A DNA stretch of 64,000 nucleotides from Cryptomeria japonica (GCF_030272615.1 NC_081409.1:527864291-527928290); one strand, 5' to 3'; positions 22,980 through 35,084 are shown, counted from the stretch's first letter. Notes: generated by a model not told the origin, from the sequence alone. A program made the numbers and translations.

Positions 22980-25900
22980 TAGAGTTTTATGTCAAGGTTA
23001 CAATTATGTTTAGGGTTTACATCAAAGGTGGGGTTAGAGTAAGCATAACTACATTTAGGGTTAGGTTTATAATTATAACTACGGGTATGATTAGGATTAG
23101 GATTTGGTTTATGGTTATGTTTTGAATTAGAGTTAAGATTATTATTATGGTTAGGGTTAGGGTTAGGGTTTACATCATGGTTAGGGTTATGATTAGGGTT
23201 AGGGCTATGATAATGGTTAGGGTGTATATCATGGTTAGGGTTAGCATCAAGGTTAGTGTTTGGTTCTAGTTTAGGATTATGGTTAGGGTTAGGGTTTATG
23301 ATTATGATTAAAATTCATGTTTACATCATGGTTAGTGTTAAGATTTACATATTGGTTAAGGTTATATTACAATTAATATTTTTAAGTTATGATTGGGATT
23401 ATGGTTATAGTTAGGATTAAGATAATTATTACGATTTACTGCTAAAATTAATGGTTAGGGTTTACATCATGGTTAGGATTAGGGTTATGGCTATTATTTA
23501 TGGTTAGGGCTAATGTTTACATTATGGTTATAGTTAGGGTTTAGGGTTAGGATTAATCTTATGGTGAGTGTTTACATCATGGTTGAATGTAGCATTAGGT
23601 TTAGGGTTACATTTACAATTATGGATAAGGCAAGGTTTTAGAGTTGGGGCTTAGGATTATGGTTAGGGTTAGGATTTTGGTTTTGGTTAGAATTTAGAGT
23701 TAAGATTAGTATTATGGTTAGAACTATGATTATAGAACAAAGTTTATGGTTATGGTAAGGATTATGGTTAGGGTTATGGTTTAAATCTTGGTTGGGATTA
23801 GGGTTAGGAACATGGTTAGGTTTAGGGTTATGGTTAGGATTATGGGTAGGATTAGGATTTACATAATGGTTAGTGTTAGGGTTGGGATTATGGTTTAGGT
23901 TTACATCATGGTTAGGGTTTAGAATTACATCATGGTTAGGGTTATATTATGATTAAGATTATTAGGGTTATGATTGGGATTATGGTTATAGTTCTATGAT
24001 TATTATTAGTGTTAGTGTTAGTGTTAAGATTAGTAGTTAGGGTTTACATCATGGTTAGGGTTAATGTTTACATCATGGTTATTGTTAGGGTCTAGGGTTA
24101 GGATTAATATTATGGTGAGGGTTTACATCATGGTTGAATGTAGTGTTAGGTTTAGGGCTAGGTTTACAATTATGGGTAGGGTTACCTTTTATGGGTAGGG
24201 TTACCTTTTAGAGTTAGGGCTTAGGATTATGGTTAGGGTTAAGGTTTACATCATAATTAGGGTTAGGGTTAGGTTTATGGTTTTGGTTAGCATTTAGGGT
24301 TAGGATTAGTATTATACTTATGATTATGATTATAGTTAGGATTTATGGTTATGGTAAGGATTATGGTTAGGCTTATGGTTTATATCTTGGTTGGGTTTAG
24401 GGTTAGGTTTAGGGTTTAAGGTTATGGTTAGAATTAGGGGTAGGATTAAGATTTATATAATGGTTAGCACTAGGGTTAGGATTATGGTTCAGGTTTAAGT
24501 CATGGTTAGGGTTATGTTACGATTAAGATTATTTGAGTTATGATTGGGATTATGGTTATAGTTAGGATTATTATTAGTGTTAGTGTTAAGATTAATGGTT
24601 AGGGTTAGGATTATGGTTAGGGTTTACATCATGGTTGAATGTAGTGTTAGGTTTAGGGCTAGGTTTACAATTATGGATAGGGTTAGGTTTTAGAGTGAGG
24701 GGTTAAGATTATGGTTAGGGTTAGGGTTTTCATCATAATTAGGGTTAGGGTTAGGATTAGTATTATGCTTATGATTATGATTACAATTAGTGTTTATGGT
24801 TATGGTGAGGATTATGGTTAGGGTTATGGGTTATATCTTGGTTGGGTTTAGGGTTAGAATAATGGTTAGGTTTATGGTTTAAGGTTATGGTTAGGATTAT
24901 GGGTTGGATTGTGGTTTATATAATGGTTAGGGTTAGGGTTAGGCTTATGGTTAAGGTTTAGCTCATGGTTAGGTTTAGGAATTACATCATGGTTAGGGTT
25001 ATACTATGATTAAGCTTATCAGGGTTATGATTCAGATTATGAATATACTTAGGATTATTATTAGTGTTAGTGTGAAGATTAATTGTTAGGGTTAGGATTA
25101 TGGTTAGGGTTAAGGTTTACATGATGGTTAGGGGTAGGGTTTACATCATGGTTGGATGTAGTGTTAGGTTTAGGTTTAGGGTTAGGTTTTAGAGTCAGGA
25201 CTTAAGATTACGGTTAGGGTTAGGGTTTATGTCATGGTTAGTGTTATGGTTTTGGTGAGAATTTAGGGTTAGCATTAGTATAATGGTTAAGGTTTACATC
25301 ATGGTTAGGGGCAATTTTAGGTTTAGGGTTAGGGTTTAATTTTGTTTAGAGCTAGGGTTATGGTTCAATTTGTTTTAGGGTTCAATCAGGTTCATCATTA
25401 GAATTTAATTTAGTTTATTATTGGGGTTCAATTTTCTATAAGGTTATGATTTAATTTATTTTGGTGTTAGAGGTAGAGGCCAATTTGATCTAGGGTTAGG
25501 ATTTACTTTGGTTTACTATTATGGTTAGTCGAGTACAAATTTTTTTATAGGTAGGATTATGGTTGAATTTCATTTTAGATCAGGGTTCAAATTTGGTTTA
25601 GTATTAGGGTTCTTGTTTTTTTTGGTTTATGATTTGGATTCCATTTGGTATAGGGTTAGGTTCACATTGGTTTAGTGATATGGCTCAATATTATTTAATG
25701 TTAGGGTTTATTTTAGTTTAGTTTTAGCATAGAGTTTAATTTGGCTGAGCATTTAATATGGTTTAGTATTAGAATTCAACATGGTTTAAGGCTAGGGTCT
25801 CTTTTAGTTTAGTGTCAGGGTTAGAGTTCAGTTTTGGAAAGTCAAATACTCTAAATCTTGGAGTGGATAATCTTGATGATGATGGATTATATTCTATTAG

Positions 25901-27245
25901 TTTAAACGTATTTAAAATCATATTATAGAAAGTGTGTGAGAAATAATATTTAAATGTGTTGTAAAGTTATATATTTTTATTATTGTTCAATTTGGTTCAA
26001 TTTAATTAACGTTAGGGTTAGGTTTCATTTTATTTTAGTGTTAGAGGTAGGGATCAATTGGGCTTAGGTTTCATTTTTAGTTTATGTATTAAATGTATGC
26101 TTCTAAAATAAAGGATATTGTAGTATTCACCAATTACAACCATCATAATTTTATGATTTACTAACTAAATAATAATACATTAAATTGAAAAAATATTTAA
26201 TAGATTCAAAGATTAAGATAATATATTATTGTGTAACCCTAGTTAAGCCATCAATTTGATTTAGTTCTAAAGACTTCAGTGATTCATACATTCAAAAGTG
26301 ACATAAGGGTTAGGTTTTTAGCTACAATTCGATTAGAATTAGCGTTTAATAAGGGATATGATTTATGTTATGGGTAGTGTTCAATTAGGGTTAGATCAAG
26401 GTTCACTTATGCTTAGATTAGGGTTCAAGTTGTAGTTAGGGCTTAAGTCTATGACTATATTTAATTTTAAGGTTAGGTTATTGTTAGATTTCAATTATGG
26501 TAAGGTTAGGTTATGATTAGGTTTAGATTAAGGATATTGTAAAGATTGAGGTTTGATTATGATAAGGGTTTAATTATATTTATGATTGGTATTATATTTT
26601 AGTTAGGGTTCAAATTAGGGTTATGTTTCAATTACATTAGTTTTATTGTTAAATAAGGATTAGAATTAGGATGAGGGTTTAGTTAGGGTTAGGGTTTAGG
26701 GTTAGACTTTGGGATAAAATTCAATTAAGATTAGAATTTAGTTAGGGTTAGGGTTTAGTTTAGGATTAGGCTTCAATTCTGGTTGTACTAGGGTTCAAGT
26801 TGTAGTTAGTGTTTAATTATGGGGTTATAGTTAAGTTTGGGGTTAGGATATGATAAGGTTTCAATTATGGTATAATTAGATTTAGGGTTAAATTTAGATT
26901 AGATTTCAATTAAAGTTAAATGACGATTAAGGTTTGGGATATATTCAATTATGATTAAGGTTTAGTTTAGCGTTAGGGTTCAATTAGTAGGTAGTGTTTA
27001 ATTCAAGGGTTATAGTTTAGTTTATGGTTATTGTTAGGTTATAGATATGTTAGGTTTAAGGTTAAGGTTAGGTTTTAGGTTAAGGTTAGGATACAATTAG
27101 CATTACTATTTTAGGATAATGCTTAGGGCAAGGATTGGGGCTTAATTAGAATTAGTCTAGGGTTAGGGATAGGGTTCAAGTTGTAGGTAGGGTTTAATTC
27201 TAAGATTAGAGTTAAGTTAAAGGTTAGGTTACAATTATGGTAATA
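22980..27245 (+). repeat. Degenerate telomere-like minisatellite array with higher-order structure
   Basis: About 4.3 kb of GGTTAGGG, GGTTATGG, GGTTTACATCATGG and similar units, G-rich on the plus strand throughout. A marker, TTTACATCATGGTTGAATGT or a close variant, recurs with its TGGTTG at 23580, 24131, 24632 and 25149. Recognisable neighbouring sequence recurs in the same order, giving a higher-order unit of about 0.50-0.55 kb. From about 25320 the units change to GGTTCAATTTGG/TTTAGTGTTAGGG types, and from about 26300 to AGGGTTCAATTAGGG types. There is no coding content. The basic unit is nearer TTAGGG than the common plant telomere unit TTTAGGG, although both occur. Confidence 0.88.
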
Positions 27246-27289
27246 TTACTATGGTTCATTACTATGTACTTGATTAATCACATGTTTGT

Positions 27290-27800
27290 GATAAATTAGA
27301 AATTACTTTTAATACTAAATATTTATATATATAAAGATTATATAATGCTTTTGAAATATATTTGTATGTACATAAGTTTGATTTTTTCAATTTAGAAACA
27401 TTACATTTTTATGATTAAAATTTAGAAAAAAAGGATCTTTTTGATCTTTGTAAATTGAAAATAAAAAATTATATATTATTTTTGAACCATTTGTGTAGGA
27501 ATGTAATTTTGTTTTTTAAATTTTAGAAACATATAAATTCTTTTTGATCTTTTTAAATTGAAAATAAAAATTTGAATATTATTTTTGCACCATTTATATA
27601 GACATGTAATCTTGATTGATTTTTTGAAGTTAGAAACATTATATTTTTGTGTTAAGATTTAGAATCATATATATTGTTTTTTATCATTTTAAATTGAAAA
27701 TTAAGAATTACATTTTTTTTTTGCACTATTTGTATAGGCATGCAATTTTGATTTTTTGAAATTAGAAACATTATATTTTTGTAATTAAGATTTAAAAATA
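27290..27800. repeat. AT-rich tandem repeat, unit about 110-130 bp
   Basis: A unit containing TTTAGAAACATTA then TTTTTGTAATTAAGATTTA recurs with TAGAAACAT at about 27393, 27523, 27633 and 27761. Each is preceded by CATTTGTATAGGCATG-like sequence. The copies are diverged. No coding content. Confidence 0.7.
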
Positions 27801-27939
27801 TAAAAATGCTTTCTGATTTTTCTAAATCTTTGGTGTTTGGACGCAGTGATGTAGAGTACCACATAAATGCAACATTAAAAAATGTTTCAATGAACGATGT
27901 ACAGAAAACGTCTAAGTTTTGGTTGTCAAAATTTATATG

Positions 27940-28480
27940 CGGTTCCATCGATTGAAGAAAATGTTGGCTGTGAAGAAGATAGGATCTGTAATCCAAAAAA
28001 GTCTGACAAACTATATAGCATCTGCATGTGAACCTTTTGATAGAATACCTCAAAGGCAAAAGAGATGTCATCTCATGGAATGCAATGCTTGCAATATTTG
28101 TTGAAAAGGCTTTTGACACTTTCAGAATAATGTGATTGGTAGGTATAAAGCCAAATTATTTCGTAGTGCTCTCCCTCCTTGTGTAAAAATATGAGCTTTT
28201 GAATTAGGCATGGAGGTGCATCAAAGAATAATGGTACAAATATTTTTGAAAATAATTATAGTTAGAAATTCTCTGATAGACATGCATGCAAGATGTGGAA
28301 TCATATAATGATTTCAAGATTTGTAGAAAATGGATTTGTTTAAATAGCTATAAAAACTTACACAAATGGGATTGGCAGGTATAAACCAAAATTTCTTGAC
28401 AATGTTCTTCCTGCCTGTGCTAAAATGGGAGCTTTAAAATAGAGCATTTACATGCATGAAAGCACAATCAATTTTGTAAA
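27940..28480 (+). pseudogene. Pentatricopeptide-repeat (PPR) protein fragment, decayed
   Basis: Plant PPR proteins bind organelle RNA. With frame changes, the plus strand reads several PPR signatures: FDRIPQ...RDVISWNAML (28035-28085), GIKPN (about 28145), GMEVHQRI...VRNSLIDMHARCGI (28210-28300), then LAGIKP and LPACAKMGALK (28372-28440). A helix-turn-helix pair such as RDVISWNAM plus GIKPN and NSLIDMHARCG is typical of plant PLS-class PPR proteins. Stops and frameshifts are frequent and no long frame survives. It sits between tandem repeats and Gypsy-B and is the clearest host-gene remnant in the window. Whether it is a gene relic or a captured fragment is open. Confidence 0.75.
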
Positions 28481-29110
28481 ACCAGTGCACTTACAATGTT
28501 CAAGCATGTTACTGGGTGACACCCTCAAAATGAAATTATTGGCACAACCAGAATCGGGTGGAACCACATCCAATAGATGCTCCTTTGGAAACCTTGAAAG
28601 TCACACTGTAGATCCGAATTTTGTTTTAAAAATGAAAAACAAGAAGTGTAAGATAATATAAAATGCAATGTCTAATCCATATCCTCCCTCAAAGATGGCT
28701 AGTGTGGTGCATGATCCGCTATGAACAAGTCAAGGGAAATTGATGGTGATATAATATGACAATGGTTTCAATCCCGCTATTTAATCATTTGCTTGTGAAA
28801 TGTAAATTTGTCCTATAATCTTCAGCACAAATATTTAGAAGTATACCTAATACAATATTGTAAACATGCATATCAAGAGCATCAGAGTATGAGGTGGTGT
28901 CAATGGAGGCACAAGATACCAATCGAAGGGAGCCTTTCCTGTGACCTAGTAGCCCATGTGATAGAACTTGCACCATTTTAGGATGTGTTACCATGCAGTC
29001 AAACATGTCTATCTATTTATTCTACAACCATAGTTATTATAATTCAGTGTCAATAGTTATCTCTGCTACAAATTTACAAAAACCCAATAAATGCACTTAC
29101 TGTTAGGTGG
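28481..29110. other. Unassigned stretch after the PPR fragment
   Basis: No family recognised. A 69-residue frame at 28452-28661 begins in PPR-like sequence (SIYMHESTINF) and then loses similarity. The rest is AT-rich without motifs. Confidence 0.4.
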
Positions 29111-29116
29111 TCAACA

Positions 29117-29347
29117 ATGGCACCTGCATTGAGAAGAACAACAGTATTCGGGATACAAAGAGAAGCAATGCAATACTGGAATGAAAATTTAATGGAAGTC
29201 TTGGACACTCGTCTGGTGGAGCATGATGGTTTATTGCAATTCAAATGTGATGATGAAACCCATAGCTCATTACAAACACCAGGTGACTGTTCAATTTTTG
29301 TCGTTGCATTTTTATGTGTGTCACTTGAAACATTTTACCATCAGTAA
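29117..29347 (+). pseudogene. Unassigned 76-residue frame, possible gene fragment
   Basis: The ORF reads MAPALRRTTVFGIQREAMQY and then NLMEVLDTRLVEHDGLLQFK. The phrase MEVLDTRLVEH faintly recalls the end of receptor-like kinases, but nothing else supports that. A GT follows CACCAG near 29282, so the frame could be an exon running into an intron. A second codon-like stretch (MELLPGAG..., RVDSLDSDSSD) lies at 29490-29585. The two may be pieces of one decayed gene. I do not recognise it. Confidence 0.25.
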
Positions 29348-29658
29348 CCCCTCATATTCTTTCTTCCATGCATTAAGACTATTGCACTTCCTTCTCCATG
29401 CATTTGTAATAGCCAGAATGTCAAGAAATTCTTTTTTCTTCCATTATCGTTAGTTTCAATTTTACTTTTTTGCCTTCCTTCTCATCGCGGTTTCAATGGA
29501 GCTGCTACCTGGGGCTGGCATTAAAGAATCTGTTTGGACGATGATAGCTCGAGTTGACAGCTTGGACAGTGACAGCTCAGATTAATCTTCACTTCCCCAG
29601 GATTACAAAGAACTTTTTTCTTACACCGTTACTGGTGATGACCCCTATATGATGCCAT
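29348..29658. other. Gene-free stretch before Gypsy-B
   Basis: Apart from the short codon-like stretch near 29490-29585 there is no feature. GCCAT at 29654-29658 would be the left TSD of Gypsy-B if its LTR ends at 29659; the partner lies outside the window. Confidence 0.35.
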
Positions 29659-30094
29659 TGTAGGTTACGCCTCTTGGCATAATTGAATATACATAAAAGT
29701 AAAACAACTTTATTTTTTATTTTTTTAAATTAATTAAAACACATACTATTTCATTTCACTATTTAACTCAACAGTTCAATTTTAACTATTCCAAATAGAA
29801 TAATCGATAAATCTATTAAAATATTAAAATTCAATTAATCATTCATTCTAAAATTAATTCTAAAACACACAACAATAAGGCAAAATAGAAACACGACCCA
29901 CATACCAACAAAAAGGATGGTTGACTGATGACTAACAATACTCAATGATGAGCAAGGCTACCATTAAAACTTAGGGCCTTAAGACTATCTGCTCCACTTC
30001 CATAAGATTATTTAGGTATGCTCAAACCTGTGGGACCAGGTGAAGTCAGTACCTTGTACCTGCAAATCTTGCATCACCAATTCACACATCACCA

Positions 30095-30146
<52 letters not shown>

Positions 30147-30513
30147 TCAAACACCGTAGACACACCGGTGAAGGAGAATCATGACGTTCCCTATCTCACC
30201 GAAGTGAGTGAAGGAAAATCATCTCCTCACACCCCATAAACTTACAAACATGATAACATATACATAACGCATCTCACGCATAAAATAAATTTATTAGTCC
30301 ATGGTCAGTAATCTAATAAAATAACATTTAACCATCATTAAGGGAAATAATGTGTAAACAACATACATCGAAACTCAAATTAAAGTATAACACATTATAG
30401 AATAATATCTGAGTAACATATCACCATATAATGTATCCACTAATATCCACTAAAAAAGTCAACTATAGTCAAAACAAGTATCTAAAAAGTCCAATCGAGG
30501 GAGGAGTACTACA
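29659..30513 (-). repeat. Gypsy-B 3' LTR (inner end firm, outer end tentative)
   Basis: The inner end is firm: TGTAGTACTCC on the minus strand starts at 30513 directly after a G-rich polypurine tract. The outer end is a proposal. TGTAGG at 29659 gives CTACA on the minus strand, matching TGTAG as a 5-bp terminal inverted repeat and making an 855-bp LTR. The 5' LTR that would confirm this is outside the window. Confidence 0.5.
30098..30140. repeat. (CA)n microsatellite
   Basis: About 42 bp of uninterrupted CA dinucleotides within the proposed Gypsy-B LTR, preceded by two copies of CATCACCAATTCACA. Confidence 0.9.
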
Positions 30514-30522
30514 TCCCCCCCC
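30514..30522 (-). promoter_or_regulatory. Gypsy-B polypurine tract
   Basis: The minus strand reads TTTTTGGGGGGGGA immediately before the LTR start TGTAGTACTCC. A G-rich tract at this place is the plus-strand priming site. Confidence 0.75.
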
Positions 30523-30534
30523 AAAAACTAGGCT

Positions 30535-31005
30535 TACTTCTAGAAGCCTAAAATAGATAAGGGTATAGCTCTCTCATCTTTGTTGCATCCTCCCATGTAG
30601 TCGAGGTCTCATCATTTGGGTCCCATAGGACCCTTACCTGATCGATGGTATGAACCTGAGGGTCAAACTCCGATGCTACAGAATGCACACGGGCTCCATG
30701 GAAAGTTGTCTGTCCTCGACCTGCAATGTGTTCTAATCAAGAACATGGGGCACATCAAGATGATAAGGTCTAAGAACAGAAACATGAAAAACATTGTGGA
30801 TGCGGGACAGGCTCGGTGGCAAGGCAAGATGATAGGCAACATGTCCTATCCTCTCAAGGATCTCAAAAGGTCCAACAAAATGAGGTGCCAAATTAGAACC
30901 CTTTCCATAACAGATCAGACTCTTTCACCTATGCACTCTTAAGAAAACATGGTCGCCAACAGAAAAGTGACAATCCACTTTGTGAGCACCAACATACTTC
31001 TTCTG
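30535..31005 (-). pseudogene. Gypsy-B integrase C-terminus and chromodomain-like tail
   Basis: The minus strand reads [46 protein letters not shown] and [20 protein letters not shown], the usual integrase C-terminal GPY/F-type module of gypsy elements. After a frameshift a chromodomain-like end follows (RVLWDPNDETSTTWEDATKM, ELYPYLF). Stops are frequent. It is separated from the rest of the integrase by the gag-only element and Copia-2. Confidence 0.88.
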
Positions 31006-31010
31006 CCTAT

Positions 31011-32663
31011 TGGTGCAGGTACACCAAGGCAAACAAATTCAAATTTAAATACCTTTGAGACCAAGGAGGAGGGTCAAACATCAAAAAAATTCAATAAAAT
31101 CAATTATGAGATCTTAAAGCCAATAATGGCTTTTGAAACTAAATAAATACAAAAAGTTGTCAAATTGTTCTGAAAGTTGTAAAATGTTGTCAAATGTTGG
31201 ATATTGGGTCAAAACACCCAAAAATGGATTTAGGAGGGTTTATTTTCATTTGAAATGCAATAAGGGATGAAAATCATTTTGTTTTTAATGTTTTTGTCAA
31301 AGTTGTAATGCATTTTCCAAAGTGCAAATTCAAATTTTCAAATTCCAACGGTTAGGAAGAATTAGGAGGGAAAAGCAAGTTTTAATTGTTTTAGTGTTAA
31401 ATAAAATTTGTAACCAACCATATGGTGGTTGAAAAAACTTGGAGAGTCTATTTAAAGCCATAGACATGCTTTGTAAGGCAGATTGAATGCCTGGAGTGTA
31501 CGAACTGTTTTGGAAAACCAATAAAAACTCAGTTTGGAAGCATTTTTTCTGATTTTTATGCTTGAGTGAGGGTTTTATTTGGTATAATTCAAATGATACA
31601 TTTGTAGTGAATTTATTTGAAATTTTAATACCTCTATGAATTCTTTGAAGTCACTACTAGATTATAAAATTGGTTTATTGCTGACTGTCCCAGAATTTTG
31701 TCACTTTTTCCTTAATAGTTTTGACAAATTTTAATATTATGGTCATTCCATGAATGATATGACTCTGATTCTCATGGAGTGGCTATAAAATGACATGTAT
31801 TATATTTCCTAACAACTAAATGTTCAGATAATAGGGTTTAAGGGAGGTGATCACCATTGTTTGCTTGGAAATCCTAGTGAAGAGGCTAGGTAGGGTGAGG
31901 GTTGGAGAGATCTACCCATTGGAGGGGTATATTTTATGATTTGTATAGTTGTAGGTTGGCTATCTAAAGGTGAAACAACATCCAATCGATTCCAGAAGTG
32001 TGTGGGAGTGTGAGATTGGAGAAACCCTTGATTTTAGGGCTTTTTGAAGAAAATTTGGGGCTTTTCGGGTTAGAGGCCTCACAAACTGAAATTGATTGTG
32101 GATTCCTTCATAATTTATCATTTACTAAGACTCTTTTGAGGTTAGAAGTACCCAAAAATAATATTTCTTGTAGTTGCTTTGTAAAATCACCATATTTTAT
32201 GCTAAAAAATAGTGCTCAGTGGTCAGACAACATATTTTCTCCAGAAAAACTTCTGTCATTCTTTGAGTATGTTATATAAAAGCCAAAAGAGTATCCAAAT
32301 ATCCATTTTATTTGTTTGGTGTTTTGGAAGTTTTTGGAGTTATCATTAAATTTCTCTCGCTGTTGCACTAGTTGGGATTCTAGGCCTAAAAGGAGCAATT
32401 TTGGAGTTTGAGCATTTGCGTATTGAATAGAAGACTAAAACTAGTTGAATCCTTTTATATTAGACCTAAGAACATTTTCTAAGTCATCATTTTCCTTAGG
32501 TGAAGTATTGATCCATATTTGGTCCATTTGAGCCATTTAGGGTGTTTGTAGGCTTAAGGGGATCTATCATTTCCTACCTTGTATTTCCCTTATATCTTAC
32601 AAAGTAATCTATACCTGTTTGGGCATTTTCTTATAACACCATATCTCTACCAAGTCTGCATCA
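31011..32663 (+). repeat. Gag-only element 5' LTR
   Basis: Starts TGGTGCAGG after the TSD and ends TCTGCATCA before the primer site. From 31051 it matches 35133 onward closely. The first 40 bases match the other LTR only loosely (shared TACAC and A-rich stretch). A TATTTAAA near 31450 may be the TATA box. Confidence 0.85.
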
Positions 32664-32666
32664 AAG

Positions 32667-32678
32667 TGGTATCAGAGC
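32667..32678 (+). promoter_or_regulatory. Gag-only element primer binding site (Met-initiator tRNA)
   Basis: TGGTATCAGAGC, a perfect plant initiator-tRNA-Met site, three bases after the LTR end. The same site is used by Copia-1. Confidence 0.92.
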
Positions 32679-32708
32679 AAGAAAGGTCTGGGTAGGAAGT
32701 AGGAAGGA

Positions 32709-33914
32709 GTGATGGCACCTGAGAACCAATTGGTTAAGGAAATTGAAGAGTTGAAAGAAACCTTGGAGAGGGAAAGAAGAGAAAGAGAACAGAGAAAGGC
32801 AAGGAAGGAAAGAGCATGGAGAAGAGAGAAAGAGAGTATGCGAGCAAGGATAGAACAATATGAGAAAGAAATAATGGACAATAGGAGGGAAGAACCTAAT
32901 TGGGAAGAACAAAATGGAGATGATGGAGAAGAGCAACCAGAAAGACCAGAGCGTAGGAGGGTTGAAGATGAAGTGGACCCTAAGGAGAGGAGGTTGGTTA
33001 GAATTTTTAAGGTAGTACAAAACAATGCAGGGAAAGGACATGTGGATGTACCTATCTATTAGGGAAAGATGGATAGTGAGGAAGTGTTGGGTTGGCTTGA
33101 TGCCTTGGAGAACTACTTTGAGTATGAAGAGATGGAGGATGATAAGAGGGTAAGGTTTGCAAAAACAAGACTCAGAAGTACTACTTTGACTTGGTGGACA
33201 AGTTTACAAAATGATAGAATGTCTAGGGGTTTGACAAGAATCACATAGTGGGCAAGGATGAAGAATCTGATCAAAGAACAATTCTTGCCTTCAGATTATA
33301 GTATACATGTGAAGAGGATGATACAAAACTTGAAACAAAAAGACATGGATGTAATGTCCTATACTGAACAATTTCATAAATTGAGTATTAGAGGAGGATA
33401 TGAGGAAGAAGATGAGAAGGTAGCCAGATATGTCAATGACTTGAAGTATCATTTGCAAGATGAGATTGGTCTACAAGTACCAAGGACAATTGGTGAATGT
33501 TTTCAATTGGCTATTAGAGTAGAAGAAAAGGTGAAGAGGAGACAAGAAAGGTCAGGAAGAGGAGGTAACTCAAATAGAGGAAGAGGTGGAAGAGGTCAAG
33601 GACCAAGCAATGAGGACAATGGCAAGGAATCATTTTCAGAATCAAGGGGTGGATACAATCAGAGAGGAGGAAGAGGATTTGGTCAAGGAAGAGGCACATT
33701 TAGATGCTACAATTGTAATGAACCAGGGCACCCATCATTCAAATGTCCTAAATGGAATGAGGACAAGAAGGAAAGGAGGGTTAATTTGACACAAGAAGAC
33801 AAAAAGGAAGAACAAGAAGAAGAAATCATGATACCACCAAAGGAAGGAGAGTTGTTACTCATGGGGAAAGTACAACTATCACAGCAAGAAAGGATCTTCA
33901 AAAAAAATTTCTAA
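32709..33914 (+). pseudogene. Gypsy-type gag of the gag-only element
   Basis: The ATG at 32709 opens an Arg/Glu-rich coiled-coil N-terminus (about 32730-32890). A retrotransposon gag core follows (VLGWLDALENYFEYEEMEDD, TLTWWTSL, EQFLPSDYSIHVKRMIQNLK, YTEQFHKL), then a Gly/Arg-rich basic stretch (about 33540-33690) and an intact zinc knuckle CYNCNEPGHPSFKC near 33705-33746. Two in-frame TAG stops, at 33060 and 33246, both look like CAG codons changed to TAG. Otherwise the frame is whole. The product would coat the RNA. Confidence 0.9.
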
Positions 33915-35024
33915 GATCCATGGCAAGGTATGCAATTTGATTGTTGATTCAGGGGCTTGTCACAATTTGGTTGCTTATGAAGTAGTCAAAAAGTTAAATT
34001 TACAAACCCTTGCACATCCTAATCCATATTTTTCTACATGGGTCAGTGAAGGTCAGCAAGCCTCACACGCATCTACCGAGCAACCTACCGAGGGTCAGCA
34101 AGACTCACAAGCACTTGTCTTAGTGCCACAGACCAAAGGCAAAGAGAAGAAGGTGAGAAAGCATGGTTTTAAATTTGACTTATCTAAACCGATCGTGTTG
34201 CCCAATGTAGACATTTCCAAATTGAAAGAGAAAGCACTCATTGAATTCGGTGAACTATGCAAAGCAAAGGCCGAATAGGAGAAGCAACTGGCCATATAGA
34301 AAAAGAATAAAGTACTTCATAAGGTTAGGACACTACTCACAGAAATGCTACCATCATCAACAGTGTCAACCAATGCAACCATCCATATTTAGTTGGATGA
34401 ACTCCTAAATCAGATTGAAACATCTGGAGTTGATGCATCCGAGTACTTAAGCAAGCTCAAGGTTAAAGAGCTTACATCAAAAATGATAGAGGAAGTTCAA
34501 AAATCAATTGTTGTTGGCAAGGTAAAACTTGTCAAATTCATTGCTGAGTTGTCCCCTCAACTCAAGCACATTCTTTATTTATTCCAGAAATTGTGTACAT
34601 TTTCTTTATTTATTAAAGATATCAAAAATAAAACTGATGCCATTGAGAAAGAGATCACCGATCTCTCATCTAAGTTGACCACTGAGCCTAATTCAGTTCA
34701 GAATTTTTACAAGAAGCTACAACAGCTCATGGCTCAACAGTTAGAACTGAGGAATGAAGACCATAAAATTAGGATGGATATAATGACCCTTCAAACATTA
34801 TTCCTTCCTCATCTCTCATCAGTACAGGAACAGCTCCCAAGCTACAAGCTTATCAACTACACAAGAGGGAAGCACTCTTGATGACTTGATATCACTCTTA
34901 TTTGATATTCAAGCACAAAACTCCTTAATGGAAAGTCTCAAGGACTCACTCTCAGTCGCCCTCACTGCCCGGACCAAGTATAAGACTATTTTTGATCAGT
35001 TACCACCTCCGGATGGAAATTAAG
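33915..35024 (+). pseudogene. Protease start fused to an unassigned coiled-coil ORF
   Basis: In the next frame after gag, VCNLIVDSGACHNLVAYEVV is the beginning of an aspartic protease. After LAHPNPYFSTW the expected protease and RT are replaced by a Gln/Ser stretch (EGQQASHASTEQPTEGQQDS), a basic segment and a long predicted coiled coil (34393-34881). In-frame TAG codons at 34276, 34300 and 34390 are all explained by CAG to TAG. A frame change near 34870 continues into DDLISLLFDIQAQNSLMESL and a TAA near 35022. The stop pattern implies a once-functional ORF. I do not recognise the family. It may be captured from another retroelement or a host gene. Confidence 0.7.
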
Positions 35025-35084
35025 TATTTAATGTTTGTCAAAAAGGGGGAGTAATATTATGATACTACAAAGAGGAAAGCCTAG

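Noticed and set aside
22980-27245. Chromosome-end telomere
   Set aside because: The repeat is degenerate, lies inside the sequence and is flanked by transposons on both sides, so it is at most an interstitial relic.
27290-27800. CRISPR-like spaced repeats
   Set aside because: The repeats are diverged AT-rich tandem units of about 120 bp without uniform spacers, in plant nuclear DNA.
30018-30239. 73-residue His/Thr repeat ORF
   Set aside because: It is the translation of the (CA)n microsatellite in the Gypsy-B LTR.
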